From contig JAEUPE010000287.1 in assembly GCA_016790435.1 (NCBI GenBank), positions 1-55,803 on the forward strand: a stretch of DNA of 55,803 bases, in the 5' to 3' direction. Below, piece after piece: positions 18,140-30,470 of this stretch. The stretch comes from Rubrivivax sp. GTDB lineage: Bacteria; Pseudomonadota; Gammaproteobacteria; Burkholderiales; Burkholderiaceae_C. The position numbers and the translations under genes are program-made. Position 1 is the stretch's first letter; the number at the start of each line of letters is the position of its first letter. Under the pieces are notes generated by a model that was given only the letters and a program-made list of their open reading frames with translations, was not told where the DNA came from and made no database searches.

Positions 18140-19726
18140 ATGAGCAAACCCATCGAATCCGAACCGGTCCACGTCAACCAACAACGCCGCGCAATCCTCG
18201 CGGTGGGCGCCGCGATGGCCGTGCCCCTTGCCGGGTGCGGAGGCGGGTCCATGATGGACGATGGATCCATGGACGTGGATCTCAGGGAAGACACTTCGAC
18301 GTCCGCGAGCAGCCGACGAAGCTTGCCCCTGTTGCGGCTGGAGGACGGTGCGCTCGACGTCGCGGGCCGCCGCGAGTTCGCGCTTCGGGCGCAGCGCGGC
18401 AGCGCGCAGCTGCTCGGCGGCGTGGTCAGCGCCACCTTGGGCTACAACGGCCCGTTGCTCGGCCCTGCGTTGCGCCTTCGCAAGGGTGAGCTCACACGCA
18501 TCGCGGTGCAGAACGACCTCGGCGAGACTACCACCGTGCACTGGCATGGCCTGGTTGTCCCGGCTGAGTTCGACGGCGGACCGCATCAGCCGATCGCGCC
18601 GGGGGCGCGATGGGACGCGGAGTTCATGGTCGCCAATGCGGCCTCGACCTGCTGGTTCCACCCACATGCCCACGGATCCACCGGGCGCCAGGTGGTTGCC
18701 GGCCTTGCAGGCCTGTTGCTCGTCGAAGACCCCGCCCTGGGTGGCTTGACCATGCCGAGCCGATGGGGCGTCGACGATCTCGCGCTGGTGCTCCAGGACA
18801 AACGTCTTACGGCGAGCGGGCAGATCGACTACGCGCTGAGCGCCAACGATCGGGTGAGCGGCTATGCCGGTGATCGGCTGCTCGTCAATGGCATCGCCGG
18901 CCCGGTGTGGGATGCGCCTGCGCAATGGGTCCGGCTGCGGCTGCTCAATGGCTGCAATGCGCGGGCGTTGAGGCTACGTATCGGCGACACGCTGCCAATG
19001 CTGCAGGTCGCCAACGAAGGTGGCTTTCTTGCCACACCCATCGTGCGCTCGTCGATCACTTTGTGGCCGGGCGAGCGTGCAGAGCTGCTGGTCGACTTGA
19101 GCACCTTCGGCGGTGGGCAGGAGGTGAGGCTCTATGCGGCGGGCGCTAACGGCGAAGGCAACACGGGCATGGGCGGTATGGGCATGGGCATGGGCATGGG
19201 CATGGGAATGGGCGGGGGCGGCTCGGCCGGCAGCGCCGAGGTCACCGCAATGGTCATCCGAGTCAGCCTTGCGCGGCAAGCAGCAGCCATGGCGTCCCCG
19301 CCAGACGGTCTGCCGGCAGCGGCCGTTCCCGTTCCGGGGTCCACGGCAGTCGTCCGCACGTTCAATCTCGATGGCGGCATGATGAGCCCGGTCTTCACCA
19401 TCAACGACCGAAGCTTCGAGCCGACGCGGGTCGACTTCACGGTACCGGCACGCGCCGTCGAGCTCTGGCGATTCGTCAACCGCACGATGATGTCGCACCC
19501 GATGCATGTGCACGGCGTGCGCATGTCGATGCTGTCGCGAGACGGTGCGGCCCCTCCGGCGTATGAGCGCGGGCTGCGCGATACCTTCGTCGTCGCGCCG
19601 ATGCAGACCGTCGCCATGGCCGTCGAGCTGCCGGCGGCCGCATCGCCGGTGCCGGTGGTGCTGCATTGCCACAACCTGGAGCACGAGGATCAAGGGATGA
19701 TGATTCAGTTCGTGGTCGCCCCTTGA
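18140..19726 (+). CDS. Multicopper oxidase, CueO/CopA-like, with Met-rich insert
   Basis: Three-cupredoxin oxidase, probably oxidising Cu(I) in the periplasm. ATG 18140 has AGG six bases upstream; ATG 18128 is an alternative. The N-terminus has QQRRAILAVG (twin-Arg-like) followed by the lipobox-like PLAGC. All four copper motifs are present: TVHWHG, WFHPHAHG, HPMHVHG and HCHNLEHEDQGMM. A Gly-Met repeat (GMGMGMGMG, about 19165-19214) forms a flexible Met-rich insert, as in copper-tolerant oxidases. Length 528 aa. No P-type box points to it, although a box lies about 120 bases upstream. Confidence 0.92.
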   Translation: MSKPIESEPVHVNQQRRAILAVGAAMAVPLAGCGGGSMMDDGSMDVDLREDTSTSASSRRSLPLLRLEDGALDVAGRREFALRAQRGSAQLLGGVVSATLGYNGPLLGPALRLRKGELTRIAVQNDLGETTTVHWHGLVVPAEFDGGPHQPIAPGARWDAEFMVANAASTCWFHPHAHGSTGRQVVAGLAGLLLVEDPALGGLTMPSRWGVDDLALVLQDKRLTASGQIDYALSANDRVSGYAGDRLLVNGIAGPVWDAPAQWVRLRLLNGCNARALRLRIGDTLPMLQVANEGGFLATPIVRSSITLWPGERAELLVDLSTFGGGQEVRLYAAGANGEGNTGMGGMGMGMGMGMGMGGGGSAGSAEVTAMVIRVSLARQAAAMASPPDGLPAAAVPVPGSTAVVRTFNLDGGMMSPVFTINDRSFEPTRVDFTVPARAVELWRFVNRTMMSHPMHVHGVRMSMLSRDGAAPPAYERGLRDTFVVAPMQTVAMAVELPAAASPVPVVLHCHNLEHEDQGMMIQFVVAP

Positions 19727-19893
19727 GCCCTGCCTGCGATCGTCATGGCAGTCGACGGTGTCAGGGCTGCGAGGCGGTGCTGCGCCCGAATGCTGGCGAC
19801 TCCTGCGTGTTCTGTTCGTACGGCTCAGTCAGCTGCCCACCCGTGCAGGCGCAGCGGGGCGGCGATCACTGCTCGCGTACCGCTGAGGGGTAG
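19723..19893 (+). CDS. Tiny Cys-rich protein of the GDCCVFCSYG kind
   Basis: A 56-codon frame from TTG 19723, overlapping the oxidase stop, encodes a peptide with CQGCEAVLRPNAGDSCVFCS, then YGSVSCPPVQ and a Cys near the end. It closely resembles small bacterial proteins carrying GDCCVFCSYGxVxCPPxQ, with one Cys changed to Ser. The start is uncertain: there is no ATG in frame and no clear ribosome site, so it may be a decayed copy. The seven Cys suggest metal or disulphide binding; the function is unknown. Confidence 0.45.
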   Translation: MSPACDRHGSRRCQGCEAVLRPNAGDSCVFCSYGSVSCPPVQAQRGGDHCSRTAEG

Positions 19894-20103
19894 CCCGCGT
19901 CGGCCGTGGCCTTAATCAGGGCCCAGGTCACCGACGGCAAGCTCTCCGATCTGAGGGCGATGCGCCATTCGCTGGTAGCTTTGCTTTGCCAGCGCGATGC
20001 GGGCGCGAGATCGAGCCATTGCCCGATCATCCACGCACCCGCTGTTGACTGACCTCGCCTCGAAGCGCAGTCGCTGCGCGCCTGCGATCGGATGACGCTC
20101 TGG
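19894..20103. other. Gap between the oxidase region and promoter P3
   Basis: No convincing gene. A minus-strand frame (20032 to 19866) has host-like codon use and a plausible peptide (MIGQWLDLAPASRWQSK) but lacks a recognised family or ribosome site. It could be the end of a lost gene. No repeat or hairpin stands out. Confidence 0.4.
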
Positions 20104-20155
20104 ATGACTCGAACGTCATCCCGCCGCCATCTCCGCAACAGGTTGACCTGTCTAG
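20104..20155 (+). promoter_or_regulatory. CusR-type box and promoter P3 (cytochrome/N-ATPase operon)
   Basis: ATGAC-N6-GTCAT at 20104-20119, then exactly 32 bases, then CTAGACT (20152). Transcription would start near 20162, about 100 bases before the cytochrome c start. No other obvious promoter or terminator is seen until 30351, so it may drive about 10 kb of genes. Confidence 0.78.
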
Positions 20156-20264
20156 ACTTTTCTTGTCGGTAGCTCTGTCAGAGCGCGATCAGCGCAAGGC
20201 GAGTAGGCGGCGAGTTCGGTCCGGCTCGCGGACCAATCGTCACTCACTTCAAGGAACGCCAACA

Positions 20265-20612
20265 ATGAATCCGCGGCCCAAGCGAACCATCAATGCGATC
20301 GGGGCGCTGTCGATGGCGCTGATGCTGACGCCGACGGCTGCGCGAGCCCTCGACGCCGATGCGGCACAGGCGCTGCTCAAGAAGAGCGATTGCCTGAAGT
20401 GCCATGCCGTCGACAAGAAGAAGGACGGGCCCTCCTACAAGGAAGTGGCCGCGAAGTACAAAGGCAAGGCCGACGCCGAGCAGAAGCTCTACACGCATGT
20501 GACGACAAGCCCCAAGGTCAAGGTCGACGGCAAGGAGGAGGAGCACGCCTCGGTGAAGACCAAGGACGCGGCGGAGATCCGCAACCTCGTGCAGTGGATC
20601 CTGTCGCGTTGA
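20265..20612 (+). CDS. Periplasmic monohaem cytochrome c (class I-like)
   Basis: 115-aa exported cytochrome. AAGGAA at 20251-20256 supports ATG 20265. A signal peptide ends near ARALD; the haem site CLKCH is at residues 43-47, followed by the class I pattern KKDGPSYKEVAAKYKGK and a C-terminal helix AEIRNLVQWILSR. The usual distal Met (MPP-type loop) is absent; the corresponding stretch reads KVKVDGKEEEHASVKTKD, so the sixth ligand may be His or open. It is first gene of the P3 operon and a likely soluble shuttle between the next two cytochromes. Confidence 0.85.
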   Translation: MNPRPKRTINAIGALSMALMLTPTAARALDADAAQALLKKSDCLKCHAVDKKKDGPSYKEVAAKYKGKADAEQKLYTHVTTSPKVKVDGKEEEHASVKTKDAAEIRNLVQWILSR

Positions 20613-20651
20613 AGCTGCGCGCACTTACCCACACAACTGCCGCAGCCGCCC

Positions 20652-21266
20652 ATGGCCGACCGTCCCTCTGCGCCGCGCCTTCTTTGGCGTTGGCTTGCCC
20701 GACCCAGCGCGAAGTACTCGATCCTCGCCATCTTTGTAGTCGGAGGCCTATCGGGCATCGTCTTCTGGGGAGGCTTTCACACCGCGATGGAAGCCACCAA
20801 CACGCTTGAGTTCTGCGTCTCGTGTCACGAGATGCGCGACACCGTCTACAAGGAATACAAGGAGACGGTGCACTACGCCAATCGCAGTGGCGTGCGCGCT
20901 CTTTGCTCGGACTGCCACGTCCCGCGCGAATGGGGTCCCAAGGTGCTGCGCAAGATCCAGGCGACCGGCGAGCTGTACGGCAAGGTGGTCGGGAGCATCG
21001 ACACACCGGCCAAGTTCGAGGCCAGGCGATCCGAACTGGCCCGTCATGTGTGGAAGCGCATGAAGGAAACCGACTCGCTGGAATGTCGCAACTGCCACTC
21101 CACCGAAGCCATGAGTTCGACGCGCCAGACCGAAAAGGCGCAGAGCCGGCACAAGAAGGGTGTGGCCGAAGGCATGACCTGCATCGATTGCCACTTCGGT
21201 ATTGCACACAAGGAACCTGATGGGCCGGGTCCACGGGAGCTGTTCCCGGGTGTCGCCGGCAAGTAA
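20652..21266 (+). CDS. NapC/NirT/CymA-family tetrahaem cytochrome c
   Basis: 204-aa membrane-anchored quinol dehydrogenase. One N-terminal helix (residues about 22-43) is followed by four CXXCH sites: CVSCH 55-59, CSDCH 85-89, CRNCH 145-149 and CIDCH 177-181. Spacing and length match NapC/NirT/CymA. In known members it takes electrons from the quinol pool and passes them to periplasmic partners. No nitrate or nitrite reductase genes are nearby. Here the partners encoded beside it are a monohaem cytochrome and an outer-membrane cytochrome-porin. Confidence 0.93.
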   Translation: MADRPSAPRLLWRWLARPSAKYSILAIFVVGGLSGIVFWGGFHTAMEATNTLEFCVSCHEMRDTVYKEYKETVHYANRSGVRALCSDCHVPREWGPKVLRKIQATGELYGKVVGSIDTPAKFEARRSELARHVWKRMKETDSLECRNCHSTEAMSSTRQTEKAQSRHKKGVAEGMTCIDCHFGIAHKEPDGPGPRELFPGVAGK

Positions 21267-21347
21267 ACACCTGATCTCGCACACGAAACCCGGCAGCAGC
21301 GCTGGAACGACCAGCGCACCCTTTCGATTCCATCGCAGGAGGAACAG

Positions 21348-22736
21348 ATGATGATGTCCAAGTCAGCCAGATGCGCAGATGGCCTGGGTCGGCGCGCCAT
21401 CGCGGGAATGCTCTTCGTCTTGGGCTGCCTCGTCCTCGCTGCGCCGCCCGCCCGCGCAGTGCCCAGCATGGGCAACCAGACGGGCTACGCCTGCAGCCGG
21501 TGCCACACGGTGTTCCCGGAACTGACGCCCTACGGTCGCCAGTTCAAACTCGGCGGCTTTACCGCCAGTTCGAGCAAGTGGGACGAGAAGGCATGGTCCG
21601 ATCGGCTGCCGGTTGCGGTCGGCTTGCTGGGCTCGCGTACGAGCACGAACAGCACGAGCGCAGGCGGTACTGCCGCGGATGAGTTTCCGAAGGACAGGAA
21701 GGCTGTGGTCCAGACGGCGGCGGTCTACTACGGCGGCAAGATCTACGACAACGTGGGCGCGCTGATCCAGTACAACTACGAGGGGATCGAAAAGCGGTGG
21801 GGCATCGAGATGTTCGATGCCCGATACGCCAACAGCGTTCAAGTGGCCGAGAAGGATCTCGTCTTCGGGGTCACGGTCAACAACAACCCGACCGTCTCCG
21901 ACATCTACAACTCCACGTCAGCATGGGGGTTCCCTCACACCGGGACGGCGGCTGAGCAGATGCCCGCCACGACCTTGGTGGACATGACGCTCGCCAGCAA
22001 GGTCGGCGGCGTCGGGGTCTACGGAATGTGGGATGACCTCGTCTATCTGGAGGTGGCCGCCTACCGTACCGCGAAGAGCGGCGCGCTGCGCTTCGCGAGT
22101 TGGGGCCAGAACTGGAACTCGGACGAACTTGCCGGCAGCCTGCTCGATGGCAGCGCACCGTACGTACGATTGGCACTGCAGAAGGAATTGAAGCCGCACA
22201 GCTTCGCTGTCGGCATCTACGGGCTGAGGGCCAGTCTGTTTGCGGATGCCAACAACAGAGCCTTGGGAACAAATCGTTTCCGCGACGTGGGCTACGACGC
22301 GAACTACCAGTACATCGAAGGAGACCATTCGCTGTCTCTTCGAGCCAACTGGATCAGGGAGAAGCAGACCTTCAACGACGCCTTCGTGGGCGCCGGCCTG
22401 GCCTCCAACCCGACCAACACTTTGCGCACCTTCCGCGCGGATGTTCATTACTACTTCCAGCGTCAATGGGGGGGTGGCGTCCAGTACTTCAGGACTTCGG
22501 GAAGCAGCGACGACCTGCGCTACAACACCGGTGACGCCTTGTTCGGCAGCACCAACGGCAGTCCGAACACGAAGGGGTGGATGGCTGAGGTGAACTACCT
22601 GCCCTGGGAGAACCTCAAGCTGGCATTGCGGGTCACGCAATTCCAACAGTTCAATGGCGCGCGAACGGACTACACGCCGGGCCGCAGTGCGTCGGACAAC
22701 AACAACTTGTTCGTGATGGGATGGTTGTTGTTCTGA
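21348..22736 (+). CDS. Outer-membrane cytochrome-porin fusion (Cyc2-like architecture)
   Basis: 462-aa exported protein; AGGAGGAAC precedes ATG 21348. The signal peptide ends at ARA. Just after it lies one haem site, YACSRCHTVFPELTPYGRQF (CXXCH at 49-53), then about 390 residues of alternating beta-strand sequence ending in a C-terminal aromatic (FVMGWLLF), as in outer-membrane barrels. This is the architecture of Cyc2-type monohaem cytochrome-porins, which carry electrons across the outer membrane. I infer the relationship from layout and the CxxCHtxFPeLtpfGr-type motif. Direction of flow is unknown. Confidence 0.75.
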   Translation: MMMSKSARCADGLGRRAIAGMLFVLGCLVLAAPPARAVPSMGNQTGYACSRCHTVFPELTPYGRQFKLGGFTASSSKWDEKAWSDRLPVAVGLLGSRTSTNSTSAGGTAADEFPKDRKAVVQTAAVYYGGKIYDNVGALIQYNYEGIEKRWGIEMFDARYANSVQVAEKDLVFGVTVNNNPTVSDIYNSTSAWGFPHTGTAAEQMPATTLVDMTLASKVGGVGVYGMWDDLVYLEVAAYRTAKSGALRFASWGQNWNSDELAGSLLDGSAPYVRLALQKELKPHSFAVGIYGLRASLFADANNRALGTNRFRDVGYDANYQYIEGDHSLSLRANWIREKQTFNDAFVGAGLASNPTNTLRTFRADVHYYFQRQWGGGVQYFRTSGSSDDLRYNTGDALFGSTNGSPNTKGWMAEVNYLPWENLKLALRVTQFQQFNGARTDYTPGRSASDNNNLFVMGWLLF

Positions 22737-22756
22737 ACGCGACCTAGAGAAGCCCG

Positions 22757-25549
<2,793 letters not shown>

Positions 25550-25553
<4 letters not shown>

Positions 25554-25822
25554 AGAACGGCGAGCGTCTCAAGCGCAACATCGAAGCGCAGGCCCGACGC
25601 ATCGCGCAGGCCGACCGCGACCGCCCCACGTTGCTCGCGCAGACCGTGTTCCTGGGCACGCTGGGGCTGCTGTTCGTCGTGCCGCTCGTCGTCGGCGTCT
25701 ATCTCGGCCATTGGTTCGACGGGCATCAACCCGGCTATTCCGTGCGCTGGACCATGAGCGGGCTGGCCGCGGGGCTGTTGATAGGCGGTATCAACGTGTA
25801 CCTCTACATCCGGGCGCATTGA
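25550..25822 (+). CDS. atpQ: N-type ATPase accessory membrane protein AtpQ (AtpI-like)
   Basis: 90-aa protein with a basic N-terminal helix (RLKRNIEAQARRIAQADRD) and two membrane helices (about 30-51 and 68-87), including GVYLGHWFD. This fits the small AtpI-like protein found between atpC and atpB in N-ATPase operons. ATG 25550 overlaps the atpC stop. Such operons usually carry a second small membrane gene, atpR, but only four bases separate this gene from atpB, so atpR is missing here. Confidence 0.8.
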
Positions 25823-25826
25823 GGCG

Positions 25827-26510
25827 ATGGGCAAACCCGAACTGCTCGAATGGCTGGCCTTCCAGCTCGGCCCGTTGCGCATCGGCCCGACCGTGCTGAC
25901 CACTTGGCTGCTGATGGCGCTGCTGGCCGGTGGGGCCTTCGCCGTCACGCGGCGCCTGAGCGTGGCCGCCCCTTCGCGCCGGCAGTCTGCACTCGAAGGC
26001 ATCGTGCTGGCGCTGCAGGGCGCCATCGGCGACGCGGCGCCGGGCCAGTCGGCGCGGCTGCTGCCCTTCATCGGCACGTTGTGGCTGTTCATCGCGGCGG
26101 CCAATCTGATCGGCCTGGTGCCTGGCCTGCGCGCACCCACGGGGGAGCTGTCGGTGACCGTCGCGCTGGCGCTGATGGTGTTCGCTGCGGTGCACTGGTT
26201 CGGCATTCGCGCCGACGGGGTGCGGGCACACCTGCGCCACTACCTCGACCCGAACCCCATCCTGCTGCCGTTTCACGTGCTAGGCGAGATCACGCGCACG
26301 CTGGCCATGGCGGTGCGCCTGTTCGGCAACCTGCTGAGCCTGGAGATGGCGGCTTTGCTGGTGCTGCTGGTGGCCGGCTTTCTGGCGCCGGTGCCGTTGT
26401 TGATGCTGCACATCGTCGAGGCACTGGTGCAGGCCTATATCTTCGGCACGCTCGCGCTGGTCTACATCGCCGGTGCGCTGCAATCTCACGAAATTCAGAA
26501 GAAGGAATGA
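25827..26510 (+). CDS. atpB: N-type ATPase F0 subunit a
   Basis: 227-aa membrane subunit a, which forms the ion half-channels beside the c-ring. Five or so hydrophobic helices are visible. The essential stator Arg is Arg164 in LAMAVRLFGNLLS; the final helices contain LHIVEALVQAYIFGTLALVYI. It begins four bases after atpQ. Confidence 0.93.
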   Translation: MGKPELLEWLAFQLGPLRIGPTVLTTWLLMALLAGGAFAVTRRLSVAAPSRRQSALEGIVLALQGAIGDAAPGQSARLLPFIGTLWLFIAAANLIGLVPGLRAPTGELSVTVALALMVFAAVHWFGIRADGVRAHLRHYLDPNPILLPFHVLGEITRTLAMAVRLFGNLLSLEMAALLVLLVAGFLAPVPLLMLHIVEALVQAYIFGTLALVYIAGALQSHEIQKKE

Positions 26511-26513
26511 TCG

Positions 26514-26780
26514 ATGGACAAGATGACCTGGATCGTGTTGGTCTCCACCGGCGGGGCCTTGCTGGCCGTCGCCATCGGGGTGTTTTTCCCGGCGTTGGCG
26601 ATGGGGCGCGCCATCGCGCAGGCGCTCGACGCAATAGCGCGCCAGCCCGAAGCGGAGAAGTCGATCACCCGTACGCTGTTCATCGGCCTGGCGATGATCG
26701 AATCGCTGGCGATCTACGTGCTGGTGGTGGTGCTGATCGTGCTGTTCCGCAACCCGCTGATCGAACTGCTGCCGAAGTAG
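26514..26780 (+). CDS. atpE: N-type ATPase F0 subunit c
   Basis: 88-aa hairpin of two helices joined by the ARQPEAEK loop. The ion-binding carboxylate is Glu63 in MIESLAIY. Compared with the sodium-binding c subunit of Ilyobacter tartaricus, Pro26, Glu63, Ser64 and Tyr68 are kept, but the helix-1 Gln ligand is Met30 and the helix-2 Thr is Leu65. The loss of Gln suggests proton rather than sodium coupling, an inference from alignment by eye. Confidence 0.93.
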   Translation: MDKMTWIVLVSTGGALLAVAIGVFFPALAMGRAIAQALDAIARQPEAEKSITRTLFIGLAMIESLAIYVLVVVLIVLFRNPLIELLPK

Positions 26781-26787
26781 GCGCGTC

Positions 26788-27537
26788 GTGAACTTCGACT
26801 CGACGACCTTCGTGCTGGAGGTGCTGAACTTCCTGGTGCTGGTGTGGCTGCTGCAGCGCTTCTTCTACCGGCCCGTGCTGGCGGTGATCGAACGGCGCCG
26901 CGCCGATGGCGCCGCGGTTCTTGCCACCGCCCAGACGGTGCGCGATGAAGCACAGGCGCTGAAGACAGAGTACGAGGCACGCCTCGCGCGCGCGGCCGAG
27001 GACCGCGACCGGGCCATGGCCGGTCTGGACCGCGAGATCGCCCAGGAGCGGGCGAGGCGTCTGGCGGCGCTCGAACTCGAGGCCGAGGCCGAGCGCCAGC
27101 GCCAACAGGTACTCGAGGAACGCGAACGCGCCGAGCGCGACGCCGAGCGGGAACGTCGGGCGATTGCACTCGCCGCGCGCTTCGCGACCCATCTGTTGGC
27201 CCGGGTGGCGAGCCCGCAGCTGGAAGACAGATTGATCGAGTTGGCGCAGGCCGACCTGCAGGCGCTCGGTTCCGAGCAGCGCGCCGCACTGCAAGCCGCC
27301 CTCGGCAGAGCCGGCGCGCGCATCGAGGTGCTGACCGCCTACCCGCTCGGCCAGGCCGGGCGTGCGGCGCTGTCATCCGCGCTGAGCACCCTGGCTGGAC
27401 GGGCTCTCGAGCCCGAATTCGCCGAGGAGCCGATGCTCGGGTCGGGCCTGTCCATCACGGTCGGTCCCTGGGTGTTGCTGGCCAACCTGCGCGACGAGCT
27501 CGAGTTCTTCTGCACCAGCATCGATCATGAAATTTGA
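26788..27537 (+). CDS. atpF: N-type ATPase F0 subunit b, long form
   Basis: 249-aa subunit b starting at GTG 26788. One N-terminal helix ([18 protein letters not shown]) is followed by a long charged coiled coil (about 35-130, rich in Arg/Glu/Ala). The C-terminal part (about 140-245) ends [20 protein letters not shown], resembling the end of a delta subunit. Since no separate delta gene is present, this extended b may serve both stator roles, as proposed for N-ATPases. It overlaps atpA by 11 bases. Confidence 0.88.
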   Translation: MNFDSTTFVLEVLNFLVLVWLLQRFFYRPVLAVIERRRADGAAVLATAQTVRDEAQALKTEYEARLARAAEDRDRAMAGLDREIAQERARRLAALELEAEAERQRQQVLEERERAERDAERERRAIALAARFATHLLARVASPQLEDRLIELAQADLQALGSEQRAALQAALGRAGARIEVLTAYPLGQAGRAALSSALSTLAGRALEPEFAEEPMLGSGLSITVGPWVLLANLRDELEFFCTSIDHEI

Positions 27538-29002
27538 ATCCGGGCCGCTACAGCAGTTGTCGCGGCGCGTCGAGCAATACCGGCCCGGCCTTCGCATGAG
27601 CGAGATCGGGCAGGTCGCCTCGGTGGGCGACGGCATCGCCTGGGTGCTCGGGCTGCCGTCGGCGGCCGCGGAAGAGATCTTGCGATTCGAGGATGGCAGC
27701 CGCGGCATGGTGTTCGAGCTTCAGTCCGAGCGCCTGGGCGTGATCCTGCTCGATCCGCTGGCGAACGTGACCTCCGGGTCGCGCGTGTCGCGCACCGGAC
27801 GCCGGCTCGAAATCGGCATCGGCGACGGAGCCCTCGGCCGCGTGCTGGATCCGCTGGGCAAGCCGCTCGACGGTGGGCCGGCCTTCGCGGCCGATGGCCA
27901 TGGTGCACTCGAGGCCGCTTCGCCGCCGATCATGGCGCGCGATTTCGTCGACGCGCCGCTATACACCGGCATCAAGGTCGTGGACACGCTGATTCCGATC
28001 GGCCGCGGCCAGCGCCAGCTCATCATCGGCGACTCGGGCACCGGCAAGACGGCGCTGGCGCTCGACGCCGTCATCGCCCAGGTCGGACAGGGCGTGCGCT
28101 GTGTCGTCGTCATGATCGGGCAGAAGCGCTCCGAGGCGGCGCGCGTCGTCGACGTGCTGCGCCGCTACGATGCGCTGCGCTACACCACCGTGGTGGTCGC
28201 GGAGGCCACAGCCACGCCCGGCATGAAGTACCTGGCGCCGTTTGCAGGTTGCGCCATCGCCGAGGGCTGGATGCGGCACGGCCAGGACACGCTGGTCGTG
28301 TACGACGACCTCAGCAGCCATGCCCGCGCCTACCGCGAGCTGTCGCTGCTGATGCATCGACCGCCGGGCCGCGAGGCCTACCCGGGCGACATCTTCTACC
28401 TGCACGCGCGGCTGCTCGAACGCGCAACCCGCCTCGCCAAGCAGCACGGCGGCGGCAGCCTGACGGCGCTGCCGATCGTGCAAACCGAGGAAGGCGAAAT
28501 TGCCGCCTACATCCCGACCAACCTGATCTCCATCACCGACGGCCAGATCTATCTCGACCGGCGCCTGTTCGCGGCCGGCGTGCTGCCGGCGGTGGACGTG
28601 GCGCTCTCGGTGTCGCGCATCGGTGGCAAGGCCCAGCATCCGCGCATCAAGCGCGAGGCCGGCACGATGAAGCTCGGCTATCTGCAGTTCCTCGAACTCG
28701 AGGTCTTCACCCGCTTCGGCACCAAGCTCGAAGCCGGCGCCGAGGCCAAGATCGCTCGTGGCCGGGTGATGCGCGAAGTTCTCAAGCAGGACCGCCTGTG
28801 TCCCTTGCCGCCGGCTTTTCAGCTGGCCTGGATGACGGCCTTCGGTGCTGGCCTGCTCGACCACCTTGAGCCGCAGCAAGTGCCAGCCGCGCTCGAGCGC
28901 ATCCGGGCGGGCTTGGCCGCTGACCCGGCGATCGGGCTGGAGACAGCGCGCGAACTGTGGCAGGAACGGCTGACGCAATGGCTGGGGAGTGCCGCTTCAT
29001 GA
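27527..29002 (+). CDS. atpA: N-type ATPase F1 subunit alpha
   Basis: 491-aa alpha subunit with N-terminal barrel, nucleotide-binding domain with Walker A GDSGTGKT at 168-175, and [17 protein letters not shown] and [12 protein letters not shown] blocks typical of alpha. It pairs with beta to form the F1 hexamer. It is slightly shorter than housekeeping alpha (about 510). Overlaps atpF and atpG. Confidence 0.95.
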   Translation: MKFESGPLQQLSRRVEQYRPGLRMSEIGQVASVGDGIAWVLGLPSAAAEEILRFEDGSRGMVFELQSERLGVILLDPLANVTSGSRVSRTGRRLEIGIGDGALGRVLDPLGKPLDGGPAFAADGHGALEAASPPIMARDFVDAPLYTGIKVVDTLIPIGRGQRQLIIGDSGTGKTALALDAVIAQVGQGVRCVVVMIGQKRSEAARVVDVLRRYDALRYTTVVVAEATATPGMKYLAPFAGCAIAEGWMRHGQDTLVVYDDLSSHARAYRELSLLMHRPPGREAYPGDIFYLHARLLERATRLAKQHGGGSLTALPIVQTEEGEIAAYIPTNLISITDGQIYLDRRLFAAGVLPAVDVALSVSRIGGKAQHPRIKREAGTMKLGYLQFLELEVFTRFGTKLEAGAEAKIARGRVMREVLKQDRLCPLPPAFQLAWMTAFGAGLLDHLEPQQVPAALERIRAGLAADPAIGLETARELWQERLTQWLGSAAS

Positions 29003-29841
29003 GCAGCATGGCCGAGCTGTCGCAGCGCCACGCCCGGCTGCAAGATATCAGCGGCATCATGACCGCGATGAAGAGCCTGTCGCTGGTCGAAGCGCGCAAG
29101 CTGGCGCGTTTCATCGGCGACCAGCAGCGCATGCGCGACAACATCGCGGCCGCAGCGGCGGACTTCCTGCAATTCCACCCGGACATCGGCGCGGCCGATG
29201 TGCGACCTGCGGCTGCAAAACTGGTGCTGATTGGATCGGAGAGAGGCTTCTGCGGCAACTTCAACGAGCGCGTCGTGCAGGCGCTGCACAAGCTGGCGCC
29301 CGAGTACGGCGCGACTTCGATCGTGGTCGTCGGCCATCGCCTTTCGGCCCGCCTTGCCGAAGATGCGCGCGTGACGGCCCGCCTCGACGGGCCCACCGTC
29401 ACCGAAGATGTGCCCGTCGTGCTGGAGCGTTTGGTCGACGCCTTGCACGACATGCCCAGCGCGTCCGCCGCGGGGCCCATGACATTGCTGTGCCTGGGCC
29501 ACGACCAGCATGGCGAGCCGGCGTTGACCACTTTGCTGCCGCTGCCGCGCCCGGGCGTCCCTGCACCTCGCGGCGATGCGCCGCAGCTGCTGCTGCCGCC
29601 GGCGGCTTTCTACGGCGAACTGCTTCAACAGTTCCTGCTGACGGCGCTGGTTGGCCAGCTCTACACCTCGCTGGCCGCCGAGAGCCACCAACGGCTGGCC
29701 CATATGGAACGTGCGCTCGACCGGCTCGACCAGACCCTGGCGCGACTGGCGCTCAAGCGCAATGCGCTGCGCCAGGAGCGCATCGTCGAGGAGATCGAGG
29801 TCATTCTGTCGAGTGCGATGGCGTTCGATGAGCGCGAATAG
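28999..29841 (+). CDS. atpG: N-type ATPase F1 subunit gamma
   Basis: 280-aa rotor-shaft subunit. ATG 28999 overlaps the atpA stop. The N-terminal helix ([20 protein letters not shown]) and the C-terminal helix ([20 protein letters not shown]) form the coiled coil; the middle holds [12 protein letters not shown], the conserved gamma GLCGxxN-type segment. Last ATPase gene of the operon. Confidence 0.9.
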   Translation: MSSMAELSQRHARLQDISGIMTAMKSLSLVEARKLARFIGDQQRMRDNIAAAAADFLQFHPDIGAADVRPAAAKLVLIGSERGFCGNFNERVVQALHKLAPEYGATSIVVVGHRLSARLAEDARVTARLDGPTVTEDVPVVLERLVDALHDMPSASAAGPMTLLCLGHDQHGEPALTTLLPLPRPGVPAPRGDAPQLLLPPAAFYGELLQQFLLTALVGQLYTSLAAESHQRLAHMERALDRLDQTLARLALKRNALRQERIVEEIEVILSSAMAFDERE

Positions 29842-29961
29842 GCTGAACATGAGCTCCGCGTTCGACGAGCAACGACCAACGGGACGAGTGATCATCCAAA
29901 GTGCAGGGACCCAGCCTGTCGGGCGAGCTGATGGCCTGCTCGAAGACGATCCATGGAGGTC

Positions 29962-30351
29962 ATGATGACGACGAACTTCTTCAGGCGCTCGAGTACGAGT
30001 GCCCTCATCGCACTGGCCGGCGCGGCAATGGTCTTGGCCGGTTGTGCGGCTCAGGACTCAACGGCGCCGGTAAGCGTTGAGCCGAAGATCGCGAACGCAA
30101 GCAACCGTGTAGATCACGAAGATCTTGCATCTTGGTATGAGGGTCAGGCAGCCGTGAACGCGGCGGCGGCGAAGCGACATCAGGGCTATGCAGCCACGTA
30201 CCGCAAGAACACCTCGCCAAGCGCCGGCCCGGATGTGCATCTGGCGCTGGCCCTGCACTGCGAGAACCTGGCGCGAACATACCAGCAGGCCGCGGACCAG
30301 AATCTGGCCTTGGCGAAGGTGCACCGGGAGCTGGCCGCTCAGGCAAAGTGA
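29962..30351 (+). CDS. Small Cys/His-containing lipoprotein (paralogue)
   Basis: About 129-aa lipoprotein with lipobox VLAGC. GGAGG at 29955-29959 is close to ATG 29962 and five bases from ATG 29965, which may be the real start. The mature part shows RVDHEDLASWYEGQAAVNAA, then LALHCENLARTYQQAADQNL and ALAKVHRELA, related to the lipoprotein at 14938. It follows atpG by about 120 bases, so it may be the last gene of the P3 operon. Function unknown. Confidence 0.75.
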   Translation: MMTTNFFRRSSTSALIALAGAAMVLAGCAAQDSTAPVSVEPKIANASNRVDHEDLASWYEGQAAVNAAAAKRHQGYAATYRKNTSPSAGPDVHLALALHCENLARTYQQAADQNLALAKVHRELAAQAK

Positions 30352-30470
30352 CCCCCCAAGCAAAGCTGAACGCCAAGCGGTGGTGCGATGAGCCGATAAC
30401 CGCCTGGGCGCCGGGGAGACCGCGGCCGGCCCCGCCTGCCGCGGGCCTCAAGCGAGCGAGCGCGCCGTCG

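Noticed and set aside
19866-20138. Minus-strand frame of 90 codons before promoter P3
   Set aside because: Codon use is suggestive, but there is no ribosome site, no recognised family, and promoter P3 lies inside its 5' end.
22744-22747. CTAG upstream of glgC as a possible seventh regulon promoter
   Set aside because: The 16 bases that should hold the box (22696-22711) contain no ATGAC or GTCAT.
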